NCBI GenBank assembly: GCA_015709695.1
Contig: CP054183.1
Coordinates: forward strand, 744,001 to 808,000
Source of the DNA: Gammaproteobacteria bacterium
GTDB lineage: Bacteria; Pseudomonadota; Gammaproteobacteria; Steroidobacterales; GCA-2729495
Direction: 5' to 3'
Length of the DNA stretch: 64,000 nucleotides
Part shown: positions 29,154 to 39,618 of the stretch, piece after piece
How the letters are laid out: each line of letters begins with the position of its first letter
How positions within the stretch are numbered: the stretch's first letter is position 1
Program-made: the position numbers and the translations under genes
Notes under the pieces: model-generated
Seen by the model: the letters and a program-made list of their open reading frames with translations, nothing else
Databases searched by the model: none
Told to the model about the DNA's origin: nothing

Positions 29154-29176
29154 GCACGGGGCCGCACGCCTGCCGC

Positions 29177-30601
29177 ATGCAGATCGTCCCCGTCATCCTC
29201 TGCGGCGGATCCGGCACCCGGCTCTGGCCCCTGTCGCGATCGCTGCTGCCCAAGCAATTGCTGGCGCTGCACGGCACGGGCACGCTCCTGCAGGATACCT
29301 GGCAGCGGGTGCAGGACCTCGGGCCCGGCTGCGAGGCACCGCTGGTGCTCTGCAACGAGGCCCACCGTTTCATGGTGGACGCGCAGCTGCGCAAGGCGGG
29401 TGCCAGCCCCCGTCTGATCCTCGAGCCGGTCGGGCGCAATACGGCCCCGGCCGTGGCGGCCGCGGCGTTGCGGGCCGCGGCGGAGCAGGATGGCGAGCCG
29501 CTGCTGCTGGTGCTGCCATCCGATCACCTGGTCGCTGATCCGGCTGCGTTCCAGGCGGCGGTGCGCAGCGCGCTGCCGGCGGCGATGGCCGGCGAACTGG
29601 TGACCTTCGGCGTCGTGCCGGAGCGTGCAGAGACCGGCTATGGCTACATCCGCGGAGCAACCGGCGGCCCCGGCCCGCGTCGCATCGAGGAGTTCGTCGA
29701 GAAGCCGGATCTGGCCACGGCCCGGGGCTTCGTCGCCAGCGGACGGCACTTCTGGAACAGCGGCATGTTCCTCTTCGGTGCTGGTGCCTATCTGCGCGAG
29801 CTGCGGGCATTCGCCCCCGACATCCTGGCCGCCTGCGAGGCGGCCGTGGCGGCCGGGCGCAGCGAAGCGACGACCCTGTGGCTGGACGACACGGCATTCC
29901 GCGCCTGTCGCACACAATCCATCGACTACGCGGTGATGGAGGCAACCACCCGCGGCAGCGTCGTGCCGCTCAGTGCCGGCTGGAGTGACGTGGGCTCATG
30001 GGCGGCCCTGCACCAGGCATCGGGGCAGGATGCGGCGGGCAACGTCACCGTCGGCGACGTGGTCGCCATCGATTGCCGGGATTCCTACCTGCGTGCCGAG
30101 AGCCGCCTGGTCGGCGTCGTGGGCCTCGAGGACTGCGTGGTCGTCGAGACCCGGGATGCGGTGATGGTGGCGCCGAGGTCGCGCAGCCAGGACGTGAAGC
30201 TGCTGGTGGAGGCGCTGGCCGGGGCAAGCCGCCCGGAAGTCGTGCTGGGGCGCGAGGTGTTCCGCCCCTGGGGCAGCTACGACAGCCTGGAGTCGCGGCC
30301 CGGTTTCCAGGTGAAGCGCCTCGCGGTGCTGCCCGGGGCGGTGCTGTCCCTGCAACTGCACCGGCAGCGTGCGGAGCACTGGGTGGTGGTATCGGGCATT
30401 GCCCGCATCACCCGCGACGACGAGGTCTTCGAGTTGCACCGCAACGAGCACACGTTCATTCCGCTCGGGGCGCGCCACCGCATCGAGAATCCCGGTACCG
30501 AACTGCTGGAGATCATCGAAGTGCAGGTGGGCGATTACCTCGGCGAGGACGATATCGTGCGCCTGGAAGACCGTTACGGTCGCCAGGGTCGCAGCGACTG
30601 A
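29177..30601 (+). CDS. manC: Mannose-1-phosphate guanylyltransferase / mannose-6-phosphate isomerase
   Basis: This 474-residue bifunctional enzyme makes GDP-mannose. The N-terminal nucleotidyltransferase has [14 protein letters not shown] and [11 protein letters not shown]; the C-terminal cupin (from about residue 350) carries the isomerase part with [23 protein letters not shown] and [14 protein letters not shown]. This is the AlgA/ManC/CpsB layout. The ATG at 29177 gives the usual N-terminus, 23 bases after ugd. Works with the phosphomannomutase directly downstream. Confidence 0.94.
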   Translation: MQIVPVILCGGSGTRLWPLSRSLLPKQLLALHGTGTLLQDTWQRVQDLGPGCEAPLVLCNEAHRFMVDAQLRKAGASPRLILEPVGRNTAPAVAAAALRAAAEQDGEPLLLVLPSDHLVADPAAFQAAVRSALPAAMAGELVTFGVVPERAETGYGYIRGATGGPGPRRIEEFVEKPDLATARGFVASGRHFWNSGMFLFGAGAYLRELRAFAPDILAACEAAVAAGRSEATTLWLDDTAFRACRTQSIDYAVMEATTRGSVVPLSAGWSDVGSWAALHQASGQDAAGNVTVGDVVAIDCRDSYLRAESRLVGVVGLEDCVVVETRDAVMVAPRSRSQDVKLLVEALAGASRPEVVLGREVFRPWGSYDSLESRPGFQVKRLAVLPGAVLSLQLHRQRAEHWVVVSGIARITRDDEVFELHRNEHTFIPLGARHRIENPGTELLEIIEVQVGDYLGEDDIVRLEDRYGRQGRSD

Positions 30602-30644
30602 GTGCGTGGCGCCCGCCCTCGCCACGGTTTCCGGAACAGCGTCG

Positions 30645-32009
30645 ATGACCGAGTCACTGAGCTGCTTCAAGGCCTACGACATCCGCGGGCGCATGCCCGA
30701 CGAGATCAACGAGGACATCGCCCGCCGCATTGGCAGGGCGTTCGGCGAGTTCCTCGCCGCCCGCGAGGTGGTGGTGGGACACGACATCCGGCTTTCCGGG
30801 CCGGCACTCTCGGCGGCGGTATCGCGCGGACTCAATGAGGCGGGTACCGACGTCATCGACATCGGCCTCTGCGGCACCGAGGAGGTCTATTTCGCCACCT
30901 CGCACCTGGCTGCCGACGGCGGCATCATGGTCACGGCCAGTCACAATCCTGCCGACTACAACGGCATGAAGCTGGTTCGTGCGCAGTCGCGCCCGGTCAG
31001 TGGCGACACCGGCCTCGACGAGATCCGGCGAAGGGCGGCGCAGCTGGCGGGCGGCGAATCCGGCGCTGCGGCACATCGGGGCGGTGTGCGCCAGGCTGAT
31101 CCCCGGCCCGCATACATCCGCCACCTGCTGGGCTACGTGGACCGGTCGAGCCTCAGGCCCCTGCGTCTGGTGATGAACGCGGGCAATGGCAGCGCAGGGC
31201 CGGTGGTGGATGCGCTGGAACGCGAGCTGCCGTTCCGGCTGACGAAGATCCAGCACCAGCCCGATGGACACTTTCCCAACGGGGTGCCCAATCCGCTGCT
31301 GCCGGAGAACAGGGACGCAACCAGCGCCGCCATCCGCAGCGCGGGCGCCGATTTCGGCGTCGCATGGGATGGCGACTTCGATCGCTGCTTCCTGTTCGAT
31401 GAGCGTGGCTGCTTCATCGAAGGCTATTACGTGGTTGGCCTGCTGGCGGAGGCCATGCTTGCGGCGCACCCTGGCAGCCGCATCGTCCACGATCCACGGC
31501 TGGTCTGGAATACCGAGGATATCGTGCGGGCGGGCGGCGGCATTCCGGTGCAGAGCAAGACCGGCCATGCGTTCATCAAGGAGCGCATGCGCCGCGAGGA
31601 TGCCGTCTACGGCGGCGAGATGAGCGCCCATCATTACTTCCGCGATTTCACCTACTGCGACAGCGGCATGATCCCGTGGCTGCTGGTGGCGGGCCTGGTG
31701 AGCAGCAGCGGGCAGCCGTTGTCGGCGCTCGTGGCGGAGCGCATCCGCCGCTACCCGGTCAGCGGCGAGATCAACCGGAAGCTGGCGAACCCCGCGGCGG
31801 CCATGGCCCGGGTCCGCGGGCGCTATGCGCCCGGAGCCGAGGCCATCGACGAGACCGATGGCCTCGGCATCGCCATGCGCGACTGGCGCTTCAACTTGCG
31901 GGCCTCCAATACCGAGCCGGTGGTCCGGCTCAACGTCGAGAGCCGGGGCGACGTGGCATTGATGGAAGAGAAGACCGCCGAGATCCTCGCGCTGCTCGAC
32001 CAGCACTGA
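30645..32009 (+). CDS. manB: Phosphomannomutase / phosphoglucomutase
   Basis: This 454-residue enzyme interconverts mannose-6- and mannose-1-phosphate (and possibly the glucose forms). The phosphoserine is Ser99 in [13 protein letters not shown], metal ligands are in [12 protein letters not shown], the sugar-binding loop is [12 protein letters not shown], and the phosphate-binding loop is [12 protein letters not shown]. It resembles AlgC/CpsG. Start ATG 30645, 43 bases after manC. Together with ManC it supplies GDP-mannose to the polysaccharide made by this locus. Confidence 0.93.
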   Translation: MTESLSCFKAYDIRGRMPDEINEDIARRIGRAFGEFLAAREVVVGHDIRLSGPALSAAVSRGLNEAGTDVIDIGLCGTEEVYFATSHLAADGGIMVTASHNPADYNGMKLVRAQSRPVSGDTGLDEIRRRAAQLAGGESGAAAHRGGVRQADPRPAYIRHLLGYVDRSSLRPLRLVMNAGNGSAGPVVDALERELPFRLTKIQHQPDGHFPNGVPNPLLPENRDATSAAIRSAGADFGVAWDGDFDRCFLFDERGCFIEGYYVVGLLAEAMLAAHPGSRIVHDPRLVWNTEDIVRAGGGIPVQSKTGHAFIKERMRREDAVYGGEMSAHHYFRDFTYCDSGMIPWLLVAGLVSSSGQPLSALVAERIRRYPVSGEINRKLANPAAAMARVRGRYAPGAEAIDETDGLGIAMRDWRFNLRASNTEPVVRLNVESRGDVALMEEKTAEILALLDQH

Positions 32010-32135
32010 TGCGTCGCGTCAGGCCGGCAGGTGACCCGGTGTGACGGTGTTCGGTGCGGGATCGGCGCCAGGTACCTACAATCACGGCGGGTACGACGGC
32101 CTGTGCCCGTAGCGGAGTCCAGTTTCTTGACAGCG

Positions 32136-34745
32136 ATGAGTGCCAGCGGGTTGAGGCGAGCCGGCGGATGCCTGCTGGCGGGCGTGGGCCTGGCCTGGCT
32201 GCTGTCGGGTTGTCAGCCGACGCCGGAGCAGCTTCGCCAGCGTGCCGATGCGGCCATCGCCGATGGCGAGCCGCGCACCGCCGCGATTCACCTGAAGAGC
32301 CTGCTGCAGCTGCAGCCGGACGACGGCGCGGCGCGAGCGACTCTCGGCCGGGTCGAGTTCGTGCTGGGCGATGCCGAAGGCGCCGCAAAGGAACTGCGCC
32401 GTGCCATCGAACTCGGGGTCAAGGCGCCGGAGATCCGCCTGGTGCTGGTGGAGGCGCTGCTGGCCCAGCGTGACTATGCGCAGGCACTGCAGACGCTGGG
32501 AGACCTGCCCGACGCCGCAGGTGTCGATTTCCGCGTGCTGATGCTGGCGGGGCGCGCCGAGGAGGGCGCGGGCGCCAACGCCGCGGCCGAGGCGCGCTAT
32601 CGGGCGGCCATGGCTGCCGCGCCGGGGCAGGCCGCCCCGGTGGTGGCCACGGCCGCGCTGATGTTCAAATCGGGGCGCATGGATGAAGGTGACACGCTGC
32701 TGGCAGCGGCACTGAAACTCGATGCGAATGACATCCCGGCCCGCATCCTGCGGGGTCGACGCATCGCCGCGCTCCAGGGTGCGGCGGCTGCGGCCAGCGA
32801 CCTGCGCGCGACACTCGCCCTGGCCAGCAGGCCGGCCGACCAGGCCGATGTGCTGGCGCCGCTCGCCGAGGCGGAGTTCGCTGCCGGAGATCGTGCCGCG
32901 GCGGCGCAGTCTGTCGGGCAACTGCGCAAGATCGCCCCCAGTGCCCCGCTGACGCGCTACCTCGGCGCGCGCCTTCAGGCGGAGTCGGCCGACTATGCGG
33001 CAGCCATCCTCAGCCTGCAGCGCCTGCTCCGGGACGTGCCCGATTTCGCCGTCGCCGAGCGGCTGCTGGGGACGGTGCACTATCTCGATGGCAACTTCGA
33101 GCAGGCGGCCATGCACCTGTCGCGGGTCATGGCTGGCAGCGGCGCGGACCCGTTCCTGGTGCGTCTGCTGGCCGAGCTGCGCATCCGGCAGAACCGGCCA
33201 CAGGAGGCATTGCAGGCACTGTTGCCGATCATCCGACAGGGGCCGGGTGCGGTCTTCGACCAGCGACTTCTGGGGCTGGCCGGCGAGGCGAGCCTGCGCC
33301 TGGGCGACAGCGATGCGGCCATCCGCTACTTCCGGCAAGGCAGCGCCGCGAATCCAGGCGACGCGCGCCTGCGTCTCGGCGAGATCAGCGCCCGGCTGGC
33401 GAGTGGCGATGTCACCGCCGCCAGGGCCATGCTGGCGGAAATGCCCGCTGCGCCGGAGACGCGCCTCGCGGTGGATTACCTGTCCGTCATGGCGGCGCTG
33501 CTCGAGGGGCGTGGCGGCGAGGCACAGGGCATTGCCGACCGCCTGGTCGCCGAGCACAGTGGTGCCGCCTGGGCGCAGATGCTCGCGGCGACGGTGCATC
33601 TCTGGCAGGGCGAGGACGCACCGGCCCGCAGCGGCTTCGAGGCGGCACTGCGACTGGAGCCGGGCAATCGCGAGGCCCTGCTGAACCTTGCGCGCCTGGA
33701 CCTGCGGGAAGGGGCGGAGGATCTCGCCAGGGAGCGCCTGCGCAAGGTCATCGCCGCCGAGCCCGGTGACTTCAGGCCACGGATCATGCTCGCCGAGGCC
33801 GAGCTCTCCGCCGGGCATGCCGATGCCGCACTGGCCGAGGGACGCGCCGCGGTGCAGGTGGCGGCGGACTCGCCCGAGGCATTGAACCTCCTGGGTCGCA
33901 TGGCCGCGGCCGCGGGTCGGCTGGACGAGGCACGCAACGCGTTCCTGCGCGTGACCGCCATCGACCCACGCAATGCCCGTGCCTGGCTCAACCTCGGTCG
34001 GGTCACGGCCACCTCGGGTGATGACGGGACCACGCAACAGGCCATCGACACCGCGCTGCGGCTTGCGCCGGGAGATGCCGCGGTGCTGCTGGCGGCTGGC
34101 GACATCCTTCTTTCATCAGGCAAGGCGTCTGCCGCCCTGCCGCTGTTCGAGCGCTCATTCGTGCTGGAACCCGGTGCTGCCGCGGCCATGCGCAGCTGTC
34201 GCGCGCGGATTGCCCTGAACCGGCAGCCGCCGTGCGAGCTGCTGGCCGGCTGGGTGGCACGTCATCCGACGGATGTCGCTGCCCGGTTGTTCAAGGCCAG
34301 CATACATCGCCAGCTCGGCGATACCCATGCCGCGGTGGCCGAGTACGAGGGCCTGCTCGCGGCCGTGACCGATCAGCCGGTTGCCCTCAACAACCTCGCC
34401 TGGCTCTATTTCGAAGCGGGTGACGCGCGGGCCGAGACGCTGGCCCGGAGGGCCCTGGAGGTGCAGCCGCGCTCCGCCGAGGCCATGGACACGCTGGGCT
34501 GGATACGGCTGCAGCAGGGAGATCGCAAGGGCGGCCATGAGCTTATTGCCGCTGCGGCACGCGGCAGCCCAGGCGATCCGGAGATCCAGTATCACCTCGC
34601 CTGGGCCCTGAACGCGACCGGGGATGCCGCCGCCGCGCGCCGCACGCTGGCGGCGCTGCTGGCGTCCGCGCCCAGCTTTCCCAGCCGCGGCGCCGCCGAA
34701 GCCTTGCAGCAGCGCCTCGGCACGGCAGCGGGCGGAGCCGGCTGA
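32136..34745 (+). CDS. prsT: XrtA/PEP-CTERM system TPR-repeat lipoprotein
   Basis: This 869-residue lipoprotein has a signal peptide with lipobox LLSGC (Cys26) and about 20 tetratricopeptide-like repeats to the end (many A-x-x-x-L-L-P and G-R motifs). It matches the PrsT family of exosortase A loci, probably an outer-membrane or periplasmic scaffold for polysaccharide or PEP-CTERM protein export. ATG 32136 is my choice, but an in-frame TTG at 32127 has a better-placed GGAG (32114-32117). A TACAAT at 32077-32082 could be a promoter -10. Its stop overlaps the FemAB-like start (TGATG). Confidence 0.88.
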   Translation: MSASGLRRAGGCLLAGVGLAWLLSGCQPTPEQLRQRADAAIADGEPRTAAIHLKSLLQLQPDDGAARATLGRVEFVLGDAEGAAKELRRAIELGVKAPEIRLVLVEALLAQRDYAQALQTLGDLPDAAGVDFRVLMLAGRAEEGAGANAAAEARYRAAMAAAPGQAAPVVATAALMFKSGRMDEGDTLLAAALKLDANDIPARILRGRRIAALQGAAAAASDLRATLALASRPADQADVLAPLAEAEFAAGDRAAAAQSVGQLRKIAPSAPLTRYLGARLQAESADYAAAILSLQRLLRDVPDFAVAERLLGTVHYLDGNFEQAAMHLSRVMAGSGADPFLVRLLAELRIRQNRPQEALQALLPIIRQGPGAVFDQRLLGLAGEASLRLGDSDAAIRYFRQGSAANPGDARLRLGEISARLASGDVTAARAMLAEMPAAPETRLAVDYLSVMAALLEGRGGEAQGIADRLVAEHSGAAWAQMLAATVHLWQGEDAPARSGFEAALRLEPGNREALLNLARLDLREGAEDLARERLRKVIAAEPGDFRPRIMLAEAELSAGHADAALAEGRAAVQVAADSPEALNLLGRMAAAAGRLDEARNAFLRVTAIDPRNARAWLNLGRVTATSGDDGTTQQAIDTALRLAPGDAAVLLAAGDILLSSGKASAALPLFERSFVLEPGAAAAMRSCRARIALNRQPPCELLAGWVARHPTDVAARLFKASIHRQLGDTHAAVAEYEGLLAAVTDQPVALNNLAWLYFEAGDARAETLARRALEVQPRSAEAMDTLGWIRLQQGDRKGGHELIAAAARGSPGDPEIQYHLAWALNATGDAAAARRTLAALLASAPSFPSRGAAEALQQRLGTAAGGAG

Positions 34746-35773
34746 TGCAGGTTCGGCAGCTGCAGGACCGCGCGGTGTATCCGCACTGGGATGCCTTCGT
34801 CGAGGATTGTGGCGATGCCAGCTTCTTCCATCTCGCGGGCTGGCGCGATGTGATTGCCGAGTCTTTCGGCCACCCGGTCCACTATCTCTACGCCGAGCAG
34901 GATGGCGCCGTGGCCGGTGTCCTGCCGCTGGTGCAGGTACGCAGCCGGCTCTTCGGCCACAAGCTGGTGTCGCTGCCCTTCTGTGTCTACGGCGGGCCGG
35001 CTGCCGCCGACGCTGCCAGCCGCGAAGCGCTGGTGGCGCAGGCAGGCGTGCTGGGCAGGCAGCTCGGGGTCGATTTCCTGGAGTTGCGCAACATCCGTCC
35101 TGCCGGTGACCTGCCGGTTTCCAACCGCTACGTCACCTTCCGTCGGGCGCTCGATGCCGATCCCGAGAAGAACATGGCGGCCATTCCGCGCAAGCAGCGC
35201 GCCATGATCCGCAAGGGTGCCGCCAAGGGACTGGTGCCGCGCTTCGATGCGCCACTTGGCGACTTCTTCCAGGTCTACGCGGAGAGCCTGCGCAACCTGG
35301 GTACGCCGGTGCTGCCCCGGCATTACTTCGAGCGCCTGCAGCGGGTCTTCGGCCCGCGTTGCCAGGTGATGACCGTCGGACCGGGTGCCCAGGCGCCGGC
35401 CGTCGCCGCGGTCATGAGCTTCTACTTCCGCGACGAGGTGCTGCCCTACTACGGTGGTGGCACCGATGCCGCACGCGAGTACCACGCCTACGACTTCATG
35501 TACTGGGAGCTGCTGGTGCACGCCCTCGGCCGCGGCGTGCGTGTCTTCGATTTCGGGCGCAGCCGGCAAGGCACCGGGTCCTACCGGTTCAAGACCCACT
35601 GGGGCTTCGAGCCGGCGCCCCTCGGTTACCAGTACGACCTGATCCGCGCCAGCGCCATTCCCAATGTCACGCCTGACAATCCCCGGTACCACACCCTGAT
35701 CGGCCTCTGGCGCAGGATGCCGCTGCCGGTGACCAACATCATCGGCCCCTGGCTCGCCAAGGACCTCGGATGA
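34745..35773 (+). CDS. FemAB-like protein, XrtA/PEP-CTERM system associated
   Basis: This 342-residue protein has the double-GNAT fold of FemAB-type acyltransferases (DUF482-like), with WDAFVEDCGDASFFHLAGWRDV at the start and a C-terminal GGGTDAAREYHAYDFMYWELL plus FDFGRSRQGTGSYRFKTHWG. FemAB enzymes use aminoacyl-tRNA to add amino acids to peptidoglycan; the XrtA-linked family is of unproven substrate. It overlaps both neighbours (TGATG with PrsT, ATGA with xrtA), so it is part of the core operon. Confidence 0.85.
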   Translation: MQVRQLQDRAVYPHWDAFVEDCGDASFFHLAGWRDVIAESFGHPVHYLYAEQDGAVAGVLPLVQVRSRLFGHKLVSLPFCVYGGPAAADAASREALVAQAGVLGRQLGVDFLELRNIRPAGDLPVSNRYVTFRRALDADPEKNMAAIPRKQRAMIRKGAAKGLVPRFDAPLGDFFQVYAESLRNLGTPVLPRHYFERLQRVFGPRCQVMTVGPGAQAPAVAAVMSFYFRDEVLPYYGGGTDAAREYHAYDFMYWELLVHALGRGVRVFDFGRSRQGTGSYRFKTHWGFEPAPLGYQYDLIRASAIPNVTPDNPRYHTLIGLWRRMPLPVTNIIGPWLAKDLG

Positions 35774-37317
35774 CGCTGCAGCAGCCGGTCCCGGGGCTGG
35801 GGCGGCTGCCGCCGCCGCTGCTGGTGGGACTGCTGGCTGGCGCGGTATTGCTGGCCTTCCTGCCAACCCTGGCGTCGATGGCGCGGGTATGGGCACGGTC
35901 GGACACCTTTGCCCATGGAGTCCTGATCCTGCCTGTCTGCGCCTGGCTGCTCTACCGGCAGCGTGCCGTGCTGGCCGCCACGGAGGCCCGGCCCTGCTGG
36001 TGGGGTCTGCCGGCGCTGCTGGCCTGCCTGGCCGGCTGGCTGATCGGCAGCCTGGTGCAGGCGGACGTGGTGCGACAGTTCGCCATGATGCTGATGATCC
36101 CGGCGCTGGTGCTGCTGGTCCTCGGCCCGGCGGTCCTGCGGGTGGCGAGCTTCCCCCTCGTGTTCGCGCTGCTGGCCGTACCCGCGGGTGAATTCCTCAT
36201 CCCGCCGATGATGAACCTGACCGCCGATGGCAGCGCATGGATGCTGAAGGCTTCCGGCGTCCCGGTGTTCCAGGACGGCTGGCTGATCAGCATTCCGTCC
36301 GGCGACTTCCAGGTGGCCGATGCCTGCAGCGGCGTGCGCTACCTGATCGCTGCGGCAACGGCGGGGTTGCTGTTCGCGTATTTCTTCTATCGCGGCTGGA
36401 GAAAGCGTCTCCTTTTCATGGCGTTCGTCGTGCTATTCACAGTGATGGCGAATGTCCTGCGTGCCTATATAATCGTGCTGCTTGCGCACTGGAGCGACAT
36501 GAGGCTCGCGGCGGGCGTGGATCACTTCATATATGGGTGGTTCCTGTTCTCGATCCTGCTGGTCGTGCTGTTCGGCGTGGGTTTGCGGTTTGCCGACACC
36601 GGGGCGATGCCGGTGATTGCCCCGTCGGCGCGCTTCGCAGGCACGCTCAGCCGGCGTCCGGCTGCCTTCCTGGCCAGTGCCGGTGCCGGTGGCCTGGTGC
36701 TGGCGCTGGGCCTGCTCGTTTCCACCCGCCTGGGCGCAGGTCCGGGTGGCGATGGGCAGCCCGCGGCCGCGGCGCTCCCGGCGAGTCTGGCCGGGGCGAC
36801 GCTGACGGGAAGCGCCGATTCGCCGGTTTGGCTGGCGGCAGGGACGGGGTGGGCGGCCGAGCACCTGGCCTACACCGGGGCACCGGGCTTCGAGGTACAC
36901 GTCTTCCAGGCCGGGAGCGGGCCAGGCGGGCGGGACCTCAGCTTGCTGCGTGAACGTCTGGCCGGCGACCTGGTGGTGCTGGTCGACGAACGGGAAGCCG
37001 CCGTGCCGTCGGCCGCCGGTCCGGTGCCGGTGCGCCAGATGCGGCTGCACGAGGGTAGCCGGGACCTCATGGTGGCCTACTGGTTCGACGTTGGCGGGGC
37101 ACGAATTGCGAACCCGGTCACTGCAAAAATCGCGGAAGTCCGGACAATGATGCAGGGCGAGCATAAGAAACCGGCGCTGATAGCTGTGGCGCTCGATATC
37201 ACAGGTCTCGACCGGCCAGAGGATTCCCTGCATGCGATCATCGCCGACCTGGCAGCCGCGCTGGCCGATTGCAGGCCTGCAGCGCAGCAGCCCGGCGTGG
37301 CGTGCGACCACGATTAG
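35770..37317 (+). CDS. xrtA: Exosortase A fused to EpsI domain
   Basis: This 515-residue protein has an N-terminal exosortase of about 8 membrane segments (residues 20-280) and a C-terminal EpsI domain (about 320-515). The catalytic triad of the exosortase/archaeosortase family is intact: Cys186 in DACSGVR, Arg231 in NVLRAY and His252 in DHFIYGW. Exosortase A recognises the C-terminal PEP-CTERM signal of exported proteins, cleaves it and is thought to transfer the protein to the cell envelope. No PEP-CTERM substrate is encoded in the window. The start overlaps the FemAB-like stop by 4 bases. Confidence 0.93.
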   Translation: MTLQQPVPGLGRLPPPLLVGLLAGAVLLAFLPTLASMARVWARSDTFAHGVLILPVCAWLLYRQRAVLAATEARPCWWGLPALLACLAGWLIGSLVQADVVRQFAMMLMIPALVLLVLGPAVLRVASFPLVFALLAVPAGEFLIPPMMNLTADGSAWMLKASGVPVFQDGWLISIPSGDFQVADACSGVRYLIAAATAGLLFAYFFYRGWRKRLLFMAFVVLFTVMANVLRAYIIVLLAHWSDMRLAAGVDHFIYGWFLFSILLVVLFGVGLRFADTGAMPVIAPSARFAGTLSRRPAAFLASAGAGGLVLALGLLVSTRLGAGPGGDGQPAAAALPASLAGATLTGSADSPVWLAAGTGWAAEHLAYTGAPGFEVHVFQAGSGPGGRDLSLLRERLAGDLVVLVDEREAAVPSAAGPVPVRQMRLHEGSRDLMVAYWFDVGGARIANPVTAKIAEVRTMMQGEHKKPALIAVALDITGLDRPEDSLHAIIADLAAALADCRPAAQQPGVACDHD

Positions 37318-37373
37318 CCCGCCGCGGGCCGGGCGGCCTGTGGCATGAACAGGGGATGAGAGGGAGAAATGCG

Positions 37374-37988
37374 ATGACCTGGCGAGTGATGACCGCAACC
37401 GTGCTGTTGATGGCGACCAACCTGTTCATCGGTGGCTGCGCCACCTCCAAGCCGCCACCGACGACGGTGGCACCGAACATCCCGGCGACCTACCTCATCG
37501 GCCCGGGCGACGAGCTGGAGATCTTCGTCTGGAACAACCCCGACCTGTCGGTCACCATCCCGGTGCGGCCCGATGGCAGGATCTCCACTCCGCTGGTGGA
37601 GGACATGCAGGCCGTGGGCAAGACGCCGACGCAGCTGGCGCGCGACCTCGAGGGCGCGCTGGGAAGCTTCGTCAAGACCCCGCAGGTCAACGTGGTCGTG
37701 CGCTCGTTCGTCGGTACCTTCGCGGAGCAGGTGCGCGTGGTCGGCAAGGCGGCGCAGCCCAAGGCACTGCCTTATCGTCGTGGCATGACCGTGCTCGACG
37801 TGATGATCGAGGTCGGAGGACTCGCCCCGGGAGCGGCCGGCAACCGCGCCAAGGTGGTGCGCAGTGCCGGTGGCCAGCACAGCGAGATCCGCCTGCGTCT
37901 CGATGACCTGATGAACGACGGCGACCTCTCGCAGAACCTCGAGATCCTGCCGGGCGACGTGCTCATCATTCCGGAGTCCCGCCTGTAA
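37374..37988 (+). CDS. Polysaccharide export outer-membrane lipoprotein (Wza-like), XrtA type
   Basis: This 204-residue lipoprotein has a signal peptide with lipobox FIGGC (Cys22), a polysaccharide export domain (YLIGPGDELEIFVWNNPDLS to QVNVVVRSF) and a following SLBB-like beta-grasp domain (EQVRVVGKAAQPKALPYRRGMTVLDVM). It is much shorter than E. coli Wza (about 380), as is normal in exosortase A loci. It should form part of the outer-membrane exit channel. ATG 37374 has GGGAG upstream. Confidence 0.9.
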   Translation: MTWRVMTATVLLMATNLFIGGCATSKPPPTTVAPNIPATYLIGPGDELEIFVWNNPDLSVTIPVRPDGRISTPLVEDMQAVGKTPTQLARDLEGALGSFVKTPQVNVVVRSFVGTFAEQVRVVGKAAQPKALPYRRGMTVLDVMIEVGGLAPGAAGNRAKVVRSAGGQHSEIRLRLDDLMNDGDLSQNLEILPGDVLIIPESRL

Positions 37989-38010
37989 GGCGCCAGCCAG
38001 GTAACGTCTG

Positions 38011-39618
38011 ATGGCCGAATCGAAAGCACCGCAGGCAATAGACCTCTCCGAGTTGGTGGACTTCCTCAAGGGAGTCCTGTGGGGCTGCTGGCGCTTCCGC
38101 TGGCCGGCGGTGGCCGTGGCCTGGGGGCTTAGCCTCGCCGGCTGGCTGCTGGTTTCACTGCTGCCGGACGTGCACCAGGCGTCCACGCGTGTCTACGTCG
38201 AGACGCAAAGCGCACTGCGGCCGTTGCTGCAGGGCCTGGCGGTCAATACCGACATGATGTCCGACGTGGCCATGATGGAGAGGGCCATCATGAGCCGGCC
38301 CAACCTCGAGCGGCTGGCGCGGGAGACGGATCTCGACATCCAGGCCAAGGACAAGGCGGCGTTCGACCAGCTCATCGGCCAGCTCCAGGCGAGCATCAAG
38401 CTCGAGCGCGATGGCAACAACATCGTGCGCATCTCCTACCAGAACAACGATCCACGCAAGGCACTGACCGTCGTCACCGCGCTGCTCAACAACTTCATCG
38501 AGGGTTCGCTCGGCAAGAACCGCTCCGACAGCAGCTCGGCGGAGAAATTCCTGGTCGACAAGCTCAAGGACTACGAGCGGCGCCTGAACGAAGCGGAGCA
38601 GCAGCTGGCGGACTTCAAGCGCAAGAACGTCGGCCTGTTGCCCGGTGAGGGCTCCGATTACTACGGGCGCATGCAGGGCGAGGTTTCCAAGCTGCAGGCC
38701 ATCGAGGGGCGGCTGCGGGTCGCCCGCAACCGCAAGGCCGAGCTGCAGCGCCAGCTCGAAGGCGAGGAGCCGGTATTCGGGCTGGTGCCCGCCGACGAGA
38801 AGTCGAACCTGCTCAATGCACCGCAGGACCGGCAGATCGCGCAGTTCGAGCAGCAGCTGGCCGAGCTGCGCCTGAAGTACACGGAGACCCACCCGGACAT
38901 CGTGCGCATCAAGCAGATGCTGGCGGAACTGCGCGCCGAGAAGGAAGCGGCCGCGAAGAACAGCGGGACCGCGCGCCGTGCCTATTCGCCGCTGGACCTC
39001 AATCCGGTCTACCAGCAGATGAAGCTGCAGCTGTCGCAGGTGGAGGTCGAGCTGGCGCAGATCCAGGCGGAATACGCCGACCAGTCCGCGGTGGTGGGCA
39101 GCCTGCGCCAGCGGATCGACACCATGCCGGCGGTGGAGGCGGAGCTCAAGCGCATGATGCGCGACTACGACATCACCAAGGCCCAGTACAGCGAGCTGCT
39201 GCGGCGGGTCGAATCCGCACGGTTGTCGGAGGATGCGGAGCAGAGCAAGAGCGATGTCACCTTCCGCATCATCGATCCGCCCTCGGTGCCGGCAGTGCCC
39301 ATCGGACCGAAGCGGGGCCTGTTGATGACCGGGGTGCTGCTGCTGGCCCTGGTGGCCGGAATGGGGCTGGCGCTGGGCCTGAACTTCACGCAGCCGGTGT
39401 TCTACACCGGCAAGGACCTGGAGCGGCGATTCGGTGTCCAGGTGCTGGGCACCATCCGCATGGCGCGCACCGAGTTCGAAACCGCGGTGGCACGCCGTGG
39501 CTCGACCCTGGTACTCGCCAGCGTGGCGGCACTGGTGGTCTGCTATGTGTTGCTGCTGGTATTCGCCGCGGCCCCCGGCCACGTGGACCAGGAGCTCATC
39601 AAGGGAGCCATCGGATAA
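38011..39618 (+). CDS. XrtA system polysaccharide chain-length determinant
   Basis: This 535-residue protein belongs to the Wzz/GumC-type copolymerase family. Two membrane segments (about residues 28-52 and 430-455) flank a large periplasmic coiled-coil region rich in Glu, Lys and Gln (residues 150-400) with the GNVR-like DPRKALTVV and SLRQRIDTMPAVEAELKRM segments, and a third hydrophobic segment (about 495-520) follows. It should set polymer length and dock the downstream ATPase. Its stop overlaps the next start (TAATG). Confidence 0.88.
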   Translation: MAESKAPQAIDLSELVDFLKGVLWGCWRFRWPAVAVAWGLSLAGWLLVSLLPDVHQASTRVYVETQSALRPLLQGLAVNTDMMSDVAMMERAIMSRPNLERLARETDLDIQAKDKAAFDQLIGQLQASIKLERDGNNIVRISYQNNDPRKALTVVTALLNNFIEGSLGKNRSDSSSAEKFLVDKLKDYERRLNEAEQQLADFKRKNVGLLPGEGSDYYGRMQGEVSKLQAIEGRLRVARNRKAELQRQLEGEEPVFGLVPADEKSNLLNAPQDRQIAQFEQQLAELRLKYTETHPDIVRIKQMLAELRAEKEAAAKNSGTARRAYSPLDLNPVYQQMKLQLSQVEVELAQIQAEYADQSAVVGSLRQRIDTMPAVEAELKRMMRDYDITKAQYSELLRRVESARLSEDAEQSKSDVTFRIIDPPSVPAVPIGPKRGLLMTGVLLLALVAGMGLALGLNFTQPVFYTGKDLERRFGVQVLGTIRMARTEFETAVARRGSTLVLASVAALVVCYVLLLVFAAAPGHVDQELIKGAIG

